Source: CBDHFQ01 sp965262565 (GTDB taxonomy: Bacteria > Bacteroidota > Bacteroidia > J057). From it: 64,000 nt of DNA. The notes beneath the pieces are model-generated. The model did not search any database, was not told the DNA's origin, and saw nothing but the letters and a program-made list of their open reading frames with translations. Both the position numbers and the translations under genes were made by a program. The stretch lies in contig CBDHFQ010000026.1 of the NCBI GenBank assembly GCA_965262565.1, positions 248,001 through 312,000 of the forward strand, in the 5' to 3' direction. Of the stretch, positions 9,685-18,220 are shown piece after piece; positions within the stretch are counted from its first letter, which is position 1; each line of letters starts with the position of its first letter.

Positions 9685-10089
9685 ATGGATAATATGATGA
9701 ATATAAAGTGGCAGCCTATTTTAATATCAATTACGTTATTGCTCATAGGTTTTACCTTAGGGGTGTTAGCAAATCGAACCTATGTCCGTTACAGATTGCA
9801 CAGTTTCGGAAAAGAGAATATTAGAAACGAATTCCAACAAAAATTTTTTAAAGGGATAACTTTAAATGAAAATCAAAAAGAAAGCATTGATCAAGTGATG
9901 GATGAGCACTTGGAAAAGATGGATGCTTTAAGAAAAGCCTTCCATCAAAAGGTAGACTCCTTATATATAGTGCTAAAACCTATATTAACTTCAGAACAAT
10001 ATAAGAAATTAGAAGAACGCCGTAAGAAGATGAAAGGCAGAATGAAAAAGCGAAGAAAGGAAGGGAACCTGAGGCCCCCCGCCCCTTAG
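9685..10089 (+). CDS. Spy/CnrX-like periplasmic sensor protein, membrane-anchored
   Basis: The 134-residue protein has an N-terminal membrane helix (about residues 9-28) followed by a helical domain with the pattern LNENQKESIDQVMDEH, then VLKPILTSEQYKKLEE, and a very basic tail. The repeated LT-x-E/N-Q motifs, about 50 residues apart, match the LTxxQ pattern of Spy/CpxP and heavy-metal-sensor (Metal_resist) proteins. Members of this fold act as periplasmic chaperones or as metal sensors for sigma factors. It is the third gene of the sigma/anti-sigma operon. Its stop overlaps the stop of the convergent gene ending at 10086. Confidence 0.68.
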   Translation: MDNMMNIKWQPILISITLLLIGFTLGVLANRTYVRYRLHSFGKENIRNEFQQKFFKGITLNENQKESIDQVMDEHLEKMDALRKAFHQKVDSLYIVLKPILTSEQYKKLEERRKKMKGRMKKRRKEGNLRPPAP

Positions 10090-13000
10090 CCTAAAATCTT
10101 TTTATGTTTATCTGCTTTAGCCTGCAGAATCCATTGATTTTTTTTGATCGCCTGATAAACTACCTGATGTATCCTGGACCTGATTCTTAATTCATTAAGT
10201 TTCATATTTTTTTCATCAGGATAAATTCTGTTAGAGAGGAACACAAAAATTAATTCATGTTCAGGATCTACCCATATACACGTTCCGGTGAAACCGGTAT
10301 GGCCAAAAGATAACTTAGATGCGGAATTGCCTATGACATACCTTCCTACCTGGGGTGGTTTATCAAACCCAAATCCTCTATGACCTTCCTGACGGGAAGT
10401 AAATTCCAAAATAGTGCGTTCTTCCAGATATCTCTCTCCGCCATACACTCCTCCGTTTAACAGCATCTGACAAAGAATAGCAAGGTCATTAGCATTAGAA
10501 AATAAACCTGCATTTCCTGCAACACCTCCCATCAGGGCGGCTGCAGGATCATGAACATATCCTCTTAGTACCTGTCTTCTCCATTCTCGATCTTCCAAGG
10601 TAGGAATGAGTTTATTGGAAGGTACTTTTTTCCAGGGATTGAATTGTAAATTGTATAACCCTAATGGCGCATAAAATGATTCCTGTAAAAACTCATCTAA
10701 TGGTTGATGAGTAAGGGAGTCTATGACCCATTGAACCAAAATCATGTTCAAATCACTGTACTGGTAGAATTTATCAACATACAGTTTGGAGTATTTCAGT
10801 CTTTTTAAAATGGAATCCCGATAAGTGCTTTTTAAATACAAATTATCGGCCACTGTAACTGTATAATCATTATTTGCTTTTTCCCTATAGAAATCCTTGA
10901 ATCTCCTTAATGGCCTTTGTCTATTATGAATAAAGGGATACAAAGGCATATCGATTGGTACTCCTGAATGATGTGTCAATAAATCTCTGATAGGAATCTC
11001 AAAAATATTGTCTTCTTTCGATAACCTCCTCATCTTCGGATGAAAAATAATCACCAGAGAATCCTGATATCTTTCGGTTTTTACATTGAGGTCTGACTCT
11101 TCCTGATCTTCTGAGGCCGAATGAGCGTACTGTGCTGCAAAATAGTCTTCGTACCTGATGGTATCTTGTTGATATTCAATCTCTACTTCAGACCTTGACC
11201 GAAGGTGTAGATCCGTATCATTGAAATAATATCCCAACTGGTGATCGACATTCAATTTGCCCTCATCGGCTAATCTCATACTTGCCAATGTAGTACCTGC
11301 CACTTTAGTAACTGAGGCAATATCATACAAATCAGATGATTGGACTTTTCTCCGTTTGTCATAAGTATGATACCCAAAAGCTTTATTGTAGATAATGTGC
11401 CCTGATTTAGCGACAATAATCTGACAGCCCGGCATAGCTTGTTCGCGTATCCCAAAATGGACAATAGAATCAATTTGGCCCAGCAAATTCCTATCAATAC
11501 CTACCTCTTCTGGAGGAGAATAAGCCATTCTCATTTTGTTTGTTGTCAGTCCCTTTCCCTCTGCAAAATGGCTCCCCACACTCACTGGTAATTTTCCATT
11601 GATGGGCACACCTCCAAATAATGCCTGAGCTGAAAGAGATTGAATACGGTCTGAATGATTATATGTCTGAAAAATGGTAGAAAAGCCTTTAAGAAACGCT
11701 AAATTAGAAAGTTGTCCAAAATTTACCACCACTACATCCTTTTGTCGTTCAAACTTCCTTAAAGAGTTCCAAAATTTGCGATACTTCAGACTATCCCATG
11801 GAACCTCATTCATAACGAAAATAACTTTCTCAAATTTAGCATAGTAGGTTGAATCCCAAGAAGGAAGCCTGTTATGCCGATCTGGCTGGATATGATGATG
11901 AAAAACTTCACTATAGTAAGACAAGTATTGCTTGAAGGTGGGTACATCATTCCCCAAAACAACCATACAAAATGGTGCTTTTTCCAAATTAGTTAATGGG
12001 ATTTGCTTTTTTTCATCTTCAACCAGGGTTAAAGAAGCAAGATCCAATGTCCTGTTGAGCACTATGTGATCAGGATCCTCTTTCCCAACAGCTAGCTTCC
12101 CTTGATCGTTCTTTCTTTCTTGGGAATGTTGAGTCCAATATTTTATTTGTAATACTTTTCGAACTCTTTCATCAATATCTTTTTCATCCAAGACCTTAGC
12201 CTTAACTAAGCCTACTAAAATATTAATGGCATCATGCACCCCTTGATCGAGTACGATCATATCTCCGCCTAGCTGAATCCATCTGCTTAATTTAGGGGCA
12301 AACTCATCTTTTGATCCGCTTAGCTGAGTAATCAATAATCCTCGGTACTTCAAGATATCGTGAAAGTACTGATAATACATAGAATCAGTCAGGATCTCAA
12401 CCGTATTATCGGCCAAATCATCTAAAAAGGCCGGTGCAACATATAGGGCCGAAATACTCTCTTTCAATAATTGTTTGTATACTGACAGATGTTGATTACC
12501 GATTTTCTTTGAGTGCTTTCCTTCTTTTTGAGGTGGATACATAAAAGAACATGGAACCACTCGTTTCTCATGTAAATGTCTGATTACTTCTAAATAGGCA
12601 TCTACTGTTTTCTCATTAGGGATTTCCTCAGGAGGAAAATAAAGATGAACTCCCAAATCTTGTGACATAGAACCAAGAGCGAATCCAAGATCTTCGAGAT
12701 AATTAGTTGTTCTGATAGCTTTTAGTGTATAAGTATTGGGAAATTCTATACTTGATTTTGATGAATCCCAACCCCTCATACCCATCAGTAAGGGAATTTC
12801 TGCAGAAGCTATTAATTTATTTGAAATAGTTTTCTGAACTCCAAAAGGGAATTCATTAAAAATAACACCTCCTAGGTTATACTCAAAAGGGAACTCTTCT
12901 AGCGTATCTTTATTTTCTTCCAGCTGGTTATAGTTCAGATCGAAAAGTATGAGCTGGCCGACTTTTTCTTCCAGAGACATATTTGTCATTAAAGAATCAA

Positions 13001-13145
13001 TCCAGACTGACTGTGCCTGCCTGAATGAAAAAGTCTTGGGTTGCCATTCTTCTTGAATAGGAACTGAATATTTGGTAGCAAAAATTAACAAAAGCACACC
13101 TATGCCAAATGATATTGGCATTATCCATTTGATAAACATGGCCAA
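10086..13145 (-). CDS. GH3-like domain fused to class C beta-lactamase/serine hydrolase
   Basis: The 1,019-residue protein starts with a membrane signal (about residues 5-23). The region from about 50 to 560 follows the GH3 fold (SLEEKVGQLI, later a GGVPINGKLPVS segment). The serine hydrolase domain (about 570-1000) has S-V-T-K (about 608-611), Y-S-D-L-N (about 797) and H-T-G (about 954), the three signature motifs of beta-lactamase/penicillin-binding enzymes. Proteins of this double architecture are common in Bacteroidota and are thought to act on cell-wall fragments outside the cytoplasm. The GH3 part lacks the KHFPGHG motif and the D of the VTDAM motif seen in the second GH3 gene in this window, so it is probably not an active glycosidase. 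Confidence 0.85.
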   Translation of the reverse strand: MAMFIKWIMPISFGIGVLLLIFATKYSVPIQEEWQPKTFSFRQAQSVWIDSLMTNMSLEEKVGQLILFDLNYNQLEENKDTLEEFPFEYNLGGVIFNEFPFGVQKTISNKLIASAEIPLLMGMRGWDSSKSSIEFPNTYTLKAIRTTNYLEDLGFALGSMSQDLGVHLYFPPEEIPNEKTVDAYLEVIRHLHEKRVVPCSFMYPPQKEGKHSKKIGNQHLSVYKQLLKESISALYVAPAFLDDLADNTVEILTDSMYYQYFHDILKYRGLLITQLSGSKDEFAPKLSRWIQLGGDMIVLDQGVHDAINILVGLVKAKVLDEKDIDERVRKVLQIKYWTQHSQERKNDQGKLAVGKEDPDHIVLNRTLDLASLTLVEDEKKQIPLTNLEKAPFCMVVLGNDVPTFKQYLSYYSEVFHHHIQPDRHNRLPSWDSTYYAKFEKVIFVMNEVPWDSLKYRKFWNSLRKFERQKDVVVVNFGQLSNLAFLKGFSTIFQTYNHSDRIQSLSAQALFGGVPINGKLPVSVGSHFAEGKGLTTNKMRMAYSPPEEVGIDRNLLGQIDSIVHFGIREQAMPGCQIIVAKSGHIIYNKAFGYHTYDKRRKVQSSDLYDIASVTKVAGTTLASMRLADEGKLNVDHQLGYYFNDTDLHLRSRSEVEIEYQQDTIRYEDYFAAQYAHSASEDQEESDLNVKTERYQDSLVIIFHPKMRRLSKEDNIFEIPIRDLLTHHSGVPIDMPLYPFIHNRQRPLRRFKDFYREKANNDYTVTVADNLYLKSTYRDSILKRLKYSKLYVDKFYQYSDLNMILVQWVIDSLTHQPLDEFLQESFYAPLGLYNLQFNPWKKVPSNKLIPTLEDREWRRQVLRGYVHDPAAALMGGVAGNAGLFSNANDLAILCQMLLNGGVYGGERYLEERTILEFTSRQEGHRGFGFDKPPQVGRYVIGNSASKLSFGHTGFTGTCIWVDPEHELIFVFLSNRIYPDEKNMKLNELRIRSRIHQVVYQAIKKNQWILQAKADKHKKILG

Positions 13146-13440
13146 GTTATATGTTTTAGAGCGTTAAAATATTACGACAGTATAACAGGAGGGCCATCAG
13201 GAAAATACAATCCTGAGTAATTACAATTATTAAATTAACGTATAATCAGATCTATCATTATTTATATGAACCAGATTTTCAACCTGGTTTAGCTTTAAGA
13301 ATTTTCCTTAAGTTGGTTACAATCATCAATGGTGACATAACCAAATTGAATGCCAAACCAATTAACTGTTTCCAAGATGTCTCACTAACTTTTACATGAA
13401 CCTGCCTACAAAGCTAACTTCTGTTGCCTCTTACATAAGA
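13146..13440. other. Intergenic region between GH3/beta-lactamase and NUDIX genes
   Basis: About 295 bp between two minus-strand genes. It should hold the promoter of the gene ending at 10086 and the end of the NUDIX operon. AACCAG (13269-13274) can pair with CTGGTT (13284-13289), but no T-tract follows on the minus side. I see no coding frame. Confidence 0.35.
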
Positions 13441-13974
13441 CTAATTCAATAAATTTAGTCTATCCAATGCCAAATAAGAGGCTGCTACGCCATCAAAATC
13501 CTCATTATCTGATAATTTTATAAATTGACGAAAAGACGCCAAGTCCATACTAAACACTTCTAAAAACTCATTTTCATCGAGTTTTGGTTCTGCTATTTTT
13601 TTACAATCAGTAGCTATGAAACACAACTGCTCCACATGCTCATAAGGGTGACATATCTTTTTCAGGAATTGTATGTTTCCAGGTTCATAGCCGGTTTCTT
13701 CTAATAATTCCCGCTTTGCAGCATCTTCTGCTTTTTCTTCCTGATCAATGTATCCAGCAGGAAGATTAATCATTATTTTTTCAGGTCCGGGCCTGTATTG
13801 TCTAACTAATAGGACATCTTTATCTGGAGTAAATGCTACAATAGAAGCATAAGAGGACCCTTCTACGATATCAAAATCACTGACGACTCCATTTGGTAAC
13901 TCAAAAGTTTTTTTAATTATGCTTCTGTAACCTTTATAAGCGAAGGTATCTGATTTCTTTTTCCAAATTTTCAC
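13441..13974 (-). CDS. NUDIX hydrolase, ADP-ribose pyrophosphatase-like
   Basis: The 177-residue protein has a complete Nudix box: G-x5-E-x7-R-E-x-x-E-E-x-G, seen as GYIDQEE...RELLEETGY (about residues 93-115). The preceding VRQYRPG segment is typical of the ADP-ribose/ADP-sugar pyrophosphatase subgroup, which cleaves nucleoside diphosphate linked compounds with magnesium. The start is GTG at 13974. The upstream gene on the same strand ends six bases before, so the two are probably co-transcribed. Exact substrate is not determined by sequence alone. Confidence 0.85.
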   Translation of the reverse strand: MKIWKKKSDTFAYKGYRSIIKKTFELPNGVVSDFDIVEGSSYASIVAFTPDKDVLLVRQYRPGPEKIMINLPAGYIDQEEKAEDAAKRELLEETGYEPGNIQFLKKICHPYEHVEQLCFIATDCKKIAEPKLDENEFLEVFSMDLASFRQFIKLSDNEDFDGVAASYLALDRLNLLN

Positions 13975-13980
13975 AGCTGT

Positions 13981-14400
13981 TTAGTTTTTTAGACGTTTTT
14001 TAGTTTCAATCCATGAGTCAGTTAGGTCCAACGCTAATTCGACTAACGAAATCATCTCTTCCGGTGGCCCTTCTGATTCAGTTCCATAGGTGCATTCAAC
14101 TCCTGTATCAATTTCTTTCCCCGTAAAGGAAATCTCTAAGCTCGCACGTTCACCTTTAGGATCCGGCATAGTGTATCTTCCAGCATAGGTAAACAATTCA
14201 GGTGGAACTTCCTTCAAAAACATTTCTAATAATGGTTCCTCACTGAACCCCATATGGATTTGAGGTTTTTTATCAAACTTTTCTCCATCTCCCATCCTGT
14301 TAACACTCCCATTTGCCGAAAGCATTATTTGAAGAAATGGCTCACCTTCAATTTCCCATTTGATCATAACTCTTTCAATTTCCTTGTGAGTTATACTCAT
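13981..14400 (-). CDS. Conserved hypothetical protein, unknown function
   Basis: The 139-residue protein has no signal peptide or membrane segment and looks like a small cytoplasmic globular protein. It contains an alternating beta pattern (VMIKWEIEGEPFLQIMLS) and a C-terminal helix (about residues 110-135). I do not recognise the family. It lies six bases upstream of the NUDIX gene in the same direction, so the pair are likely one operon and may act in the same process. Confidence 0.6.
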   Translation of the reverse strand: MSITHKEIERVMIKWEIEGEPFLQIMLSANGSVNRMGDGEKFDKKPQIHMGFSEEPLLEMFLKEVPPELFTYAGRYTMPDPKGERASLEISFTGKEIDTGVECTYGTESEGPPEEMISLVELALDLTDSWIETKKRLKN

Positions 14401-14482
14401 TGATATTCGTAGCTGTTATTAATATTAATAATTTAAAGGAAGGTGAAATTTCCGAACAAAAAAAGCAAAATACACAAGAATG

Positions 14483-14938
14483 CTAAGCTATTTTTCTAAG
14501 TGTTAATACTTGCATTGATTTCTCTGCAAATTCAATAAAGATTTCATCTCCTTCTGTAATCTTTTGATAATCAAATACATTAATTTCTACTTTTTTCTCT
14601 CCATCCATTTGAAAGTACAACCAACATTTACTTGTCCCCTTAAGTGTAATTTTGTGCTTTTTTTCAACTTCTGTCGTACCTGAAAACTTAACGCCTGCTT
14701 TTATATCCTTGGAACACTTGTTAAGATCTCTACTCATATTCCACGCAGCACCTACTAATAAAAGAGAACTAATAGAAATATAAATCCAGGAAAAAGAAAG
14801 AGAAACATGTAAAATGTAATTCATCACTAATGGAATAATTACATAAAAAATCAGTGCCATGGTCAACATATTTACTAGCAAAGAAGAGCGGGATTTCTTT
14901 AATACACTTAAATCGTCATTAGTGAGTTTCTGATACAT
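14483..14938 (-). CDS. Hypothetical protein with two membrane helices
   Basis: The 151-residue protein has two membrane segments (about residues 22-45 and 48-67) followed by a beta-rich soluble domain of about 75 residues that contains KHKITLKGTSKC and ends in QVLTLRKIA. Both termini are predicted inside. It is separated by 80 bp from the operon downstream. No known family motif is visible, so no function is assigned. Confidence 0.55.
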   Translation of the reverse strand: MYQKLTNDDLSVLKKSRSSLLVNMLTMALIFYVIIPLVMNYILHVSLSFSWIYISISSLLLVGAAWNMSRDLNKCSKDIKAGVKFSGTTEVEKKHKITLKGTSKCWLYFQMDGEKKVEINVFDYQKITEGDEIFIEFAEKSMQVLTLRKIA

Positions 14939-15099
14939 GTAATAGAATTTGAAATATAATTTAAGAATAAATTTTACTTATTAAATTTACTATTCTTAAA
15001 TGTAAGATTCACCTGCGAACCATCCACTGCCAGAATCAATTTGCTAATATGTAAGAATTGAGGTTAAGTTGTTGTATAAATAAAACTACAGGCTAATCA

Positions 15100-15687
15100 T
15101 CATCCGTGAATAGCTTCAGACGTTCCATATCTCTCTATAACTTCTCCTTCGAATACCAGAAAGGCTTCCCATTTCTCATCTATATCAATGTTAGGACAAA
15201 GTTTTTTTGCCAGTTTGATAAACATCGTATAGTGTCTGGCTTCAGAAATCATCAGTTTGTGATAGAAATTCGATAATCCCTCATCCCCAATATTTTCCGA
15301 AAGTACTTTAAATCTTTCACAACTTCTTGCTTCTATCATAGCTGCAAAAAGTAATTTATCTGCCAGTGTTTCTTCCCTTCCTTTGCCTTTCTTTCTTAAG
15401 AATTTTGATAACTCATTTACATAAGAATCTTTCCTTTCTCTCCCCAGCTGGTATCCTCTTTCCTGAATTTCTTTGAATACCATTCGGAAATGGCCCATTT
15501 CTTCCTGAGCCAGATCACTCATTTTTTCTACTAACTCGGAATATTCAGGATATTGTACAATCAAAGAAATAGCAGAAGAAGCAGCTTTTTGTTCACAATA
15601 AGCGTGGTCCGTCAGAATTTCTTCAATATTCTGTTCCACTATATGCTTAACCCATAATGGATCTGTCTTCATTTTTAATTTTAACAT
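15100..15687 (-). CDS. miaE: tRNA-(ms2io6A)-hydroxylase MiaE-like
   Basis: The 195-residue protein is a ferritin-like di-iron enzyme of the MiaE family, which hydroxylates the isopentenyl group of ms2i6A at position 37 of some tRNAs. Iron-ligand motifs are visible: an early E in the DHAYCEQKA helix, E-E-M-G-H (about residues 72-76), EARSCERF (about 122-129) and SEARHY (about 153-158). Length matches bacterial and Bacteroidota homologues. It is a single gene between two intergenic gaps. Assignment is strong at family level; the modification it makes in this organism is inferred. Confidence 0.88.
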   Translation of the reverse strand: MLKLKMKTDPLWVKHIVEQNIEEILTDHAYCEQKAASSAISLIVQYPEYSELVEKMSDLAQEEMGHFRMVFKEIQERGYQLGRERKDSYVNELSKFLRKKGKGREETLADKLLFAAMIEARSCERFKVLSENIGDEGLSNFYHKLMISEARHYTMFIKLAKKLCPNIDIDEKWEAFLVFEGEVIERYGTSEAIHG

Positions 15688-15828
15688 GGTGCATCAGTTG
15701 TATGAATGAACTATTCCACAGTCTCATTTCAGTCTATTCTCTGCTTTAATTCTATTCCTTAAATCCTACCATTCGCGAAATAGTCATTTTATTCTTGAAA
15801 CTTACTCCTTATTTTTAGGTAAAGATAC

Positions 15829-16338
15829 ATGAATATGATCTTATTTATAAAAAAATGTCTGCCAGTAGAAGTAGGGCTTATCTTCATATTATTTGTCAGC
15901 TGTGAAAAAGAGGCGCTAGATCCTCCCACATTTGACGTAACAGTGAAGATATTCGATTCAAATATTAATCCTGTAGCTGGTGCTAGAGTATTTTTATTTG
16001 ATGAAGGCGAGCACCATGTACAACACATAGAACTAAATCCAGACGGTCTCCCAGAACGACATGCCGATTTAGTAAAAACTATGGGCGAGACAGATGAAAA
16101 TGGAGAAGTTTTTTTTGAAAGAATTCTATTGGGAACCACTGTCTTTAATCGCAAAATATACCTCCCAAATGAATTGTTTATCAGAAGTGTTGCCCCCATT
16201 TATTCCAATGGTGATACCGTTTATATCAGTAATGATGAGGATCGTTATCTAGATGGAAGTACGTATGGGATTAGCTGGGATAGAGTGGAGGGAGCTGGAC
16301 AACATTTAGAAAAGACGGTTGAATTACTGATCAGATAA
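15829..16338 (+). CDS. Lipoprotein with carboxypeptidase-regulatory-like domain
   Basis: The 169-residue protein has a signal sequence ending in the lipobox LFVSC (about residue 25). The mature part begins with a Carboxypep_D_reg-like beta fold (VTVKIFDSNINPVAGARVFLF) with a D-E-N-G-E segment characteristic of this domain, which occurs in many Bacteroidota surface proteins and in TonB receptors. The protein is probably attached to the outer membrane or its outer face. No catalytic motif is seen, and its partner is unknown. An upstream ATG at residue 3 gives an alternative start. Confidence 0.68.
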   Translation: MNMILFIKKCLPVEVGLIFILFVSCEKEALDPPTFDVTVKIFDSNINPVAGARVFLFDEGEHHVQHIELNPDGLPERHADLVKTMGETDENGEVFFERILLGTTVFNRKIYLPNELFIRSVAPIYSNGDTVYISNDEDRYLDGSTYGISWDRVEGAGQHLEKTVELLIR

Positions 16339-16357
16339 GCTCGCACCTTGATCAGCA

Positions 16358-16393
16358 TAAAAAAAAGCACTGGTTCTCTTAGAACATCAGTGC
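16358..16393 (-). terminator. Rho-independent terminator for the DUF937 gene
   Basis: GCACTG (16367-16372) pairs with CAGTGC (16388-16393), and GTTCT pairs with AGAAC inside, giving an eleven-pair stem with a small loop. On the minus strand the stem is followed by a run of about nine Ts (bases 16366-16358). It sits 40-70 bp past the stop of the minus-strand gene at 16431. Confidence 0.8.
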
Positions 16394-16430
16394 CCATAAA
16401 TACTAGTATATTTTAGTAATATTCTCTGAC

Positions 16431-17021
16431 TTATCTTAAGAATTTACCTAAAATCCCTGCTACATCATCTACCATACTCCCATCACCATCCTGATCTAAA
16501 AATCCACCTAGGATATCCATGATAGAACCTCCACCAGGAGCATTCGTACTACGAACTTCATTGTTCAACATATCCGATAATCCTCCTGGATTCACCTGAC
16601 CTTGCTTACCACGTTGGTTTTTCATTAGCATTCCCAATACGATAGGGGCCAAATTTTCTAATAACATTCCGGCCTTTCCGGCATCTATTCCAGAAACTTT
16701 TCCTACCCCTTGTTCTACTTTGTTTCTACTGGAACCGAAAATTTCGCTGATGATGTTAGGTCCCATACGGTTACCTGAAGAAGATAAAAAACCAGCCATG
16801 TCGTCCAGAATATCCCCATCTCTATCCAGATCAAACATAGACAACATATTCTGAGCTCCACCTGGAGTATTAGACTTTTTAGCTAGCGCTCCCATAAGCA
16901 TTGGGAGGGCAGCATTTACAGCATTCGTTGCAGAATTTTGGTCAATATTCAGTTGCTGGCTAAGGTGTCTGATTTGATCTCCTGATAGCGCTGCATTTAC
17001 TTGTTGTGTTACTTCAGACAT
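16431..17021 (-). CDS. DUF937 (YidB-like) domain protein
   Basis: The 196-residue protein matches the DUF937 family: N-terminal helix (QLNIDQNSATNAVNAALPMLMGAL) and then glycine-rich segments with two acidic D-x-D-x-D-G-like stretches, DLDRDGDILDD (about residues 64-74) and DQDGDGSMVDD near the C-terminus. These two stretches look like calcium-binding loops of the dockerin/EF type, but binding is inferred. No signal peptide is present. A clear hairpin terminator follows. The function of the family is not established. Confidence 0.82.
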   Translation of the reverse strand: MSEVTQQVNAALSGDQIRHLSQQLNIDQNSATNAVNAALPMLMGALAKKSNTPGGAQNMLSMFDLDRDGDILDDMAGFLSSSGNRMGPNIISEIFGSSRNKVEQGVGKVSGIDAGKAGMLLENLAPIVLGMLMKNQRGKQGQVNPGGLSDMLNNEVRSTNAPGGGSIMDILGGFLDQDGDGSMVDDVAGILGKFLR

Positions 17022-17120
17022 AATACTAAAATTTAAAATGATGAATTAGTTCACGTTTATTTGTATGACGTAGGAATATACATAAAGTCATTTTGTCTTT
17101 CAGCCTTAGCCTTAAAATAA

Positions 17121-18185
17121 ATGTATATTCGAGTCATAAATATGAATATGACAAGGCTACATGACATTTATATCGGCGACCATGTCCTATCACAACTGGC
17201 GAAAGATGTCGATCATACCCAAATGATGGTCATCGTCGATCCTAATACGTATCAATTTTGTTATCCTAGGCTGAAGAATAAGTTACCTCCGCACGAATTG
17301 TGCAAGATAGATGCCGGAGAAGAATACAAAACCCTGACTACCTGTGAAAAGATTTGGGATGCATTAACAAAGGCAACATTTGACCGGAAATCGCTGGTGA
17401 TAAATTTAGGAGGAGGCGTAATTGGAGATATGGGAGGATTTGTGGCTTCCACTTACAAGAGAGGGGTCGACTTTATACATGTACCTACGACCCTATTGGC
17501 ACAGGTAGATGCAAGTATAGGTGGGAAATTAGGAATTGATTTTCAGGGATTTAAAAATCATATTGGCTTATTTAACGATCCTTTGGCAGTCTACATAGAT
17601 CCTACCTTCCTGAAAACCCTGCCTCGAAAGGAGCTAAGATCTGGCTTTGCTGAAGTTATTAAACATCATCTTATAGCCGATACAGATGCCTGGGCAAAGC
17701 TATATAAAATTAAAAAGCTCTCAGATGCCCCTTTCAACAAGCTCATAGAACACTCTGTGCGTATTAAACAATTGATTGTGGAACAGGATGTAAAGGAATC
17801 AGGCCCCAGAAAAGCGCTCAACTTCGGACATACTATAGGCCATGCAATAGAAACCTTATTTCTTCAAGGATCGATACCCCTCCTTCATGGAGAAGCCATT
17901 GCTATAGGAATGATCGCAGAATCATATCTTTCTACTCAAAAGCAGGGATTGGAGCCATCCTCATTGGCACAAATTTCTCAATATATCCTACATCACTTCT
18001 CCCATACTCCTATACCTAAAAACTACTACCAGAAAATATATGACCTGATGCTAAATGATAAAAAAAATCAAGCTGGCAAGATTTTATGTACCCTCATTCC
18101 TGATATAGGTTCCTATACCGTAAATGTCCCGCTCAGCAAGGAAGAAATTTTTAAAAGTCTGGATTATTATAACGAATGTGCATAA
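17121..18185 (+). CDS. aroB: 3-dehydroquinate synthase
   Basis: The 354-residue protein catalyses the second step of the shikimate pathway, conversion of DAHP to 3-dehydroquinate, using NAD and a divalent metal. Seen motifs: the glycine-rich NAD segment GGGVIGDMGGF (about residues 94-104), VPTTLLAQVDASIGGK (about 115-130), E and H metal ligands in FAEVIKHHLI, and NFGHTIGHAIE (about 236-246). Length matches AroB. The stop overlaps the start of a longer frame of the next gene, whose likely real start is 18221. No other aromatic pathway gene is close. Confidence 0.93.
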   Translation: MYIRVINMNMTRLHDIYIGDHVLSQLAKDVDHTQMMVIVDPNTYQFCYPRLKNKLPPHELCKIDAGEEYKTLTTCEKIWDALTKATFDRKSLVINLGGGVIGDMGGFVASTYKRGVDFIHVPTTLLAQVDASIGGKLGIDFQGFKNHIGLFNDPLAVYIDPTFLKTLPRKELRSGFAEVIKHHLIADTDAWAKLYKIKKLSDAPFNKLIEHSVRIKQLIVEQDVKESGPRKALNFGHTIGHAIETLFLQGSIPLLHGEAIAIGMIAESYLSTQKQGLEPSSLAQISQYILHHFSHTPIPKNYYQKIYDLMLNDKKNQAGKILCTLIPDIGSYTVNVPLSKEEIFKSLDYYNECA

Positions 18186-18220
18186 TTTGGTCTTTTACCC
18201 ACAGCAATAATTCCTTGCCC

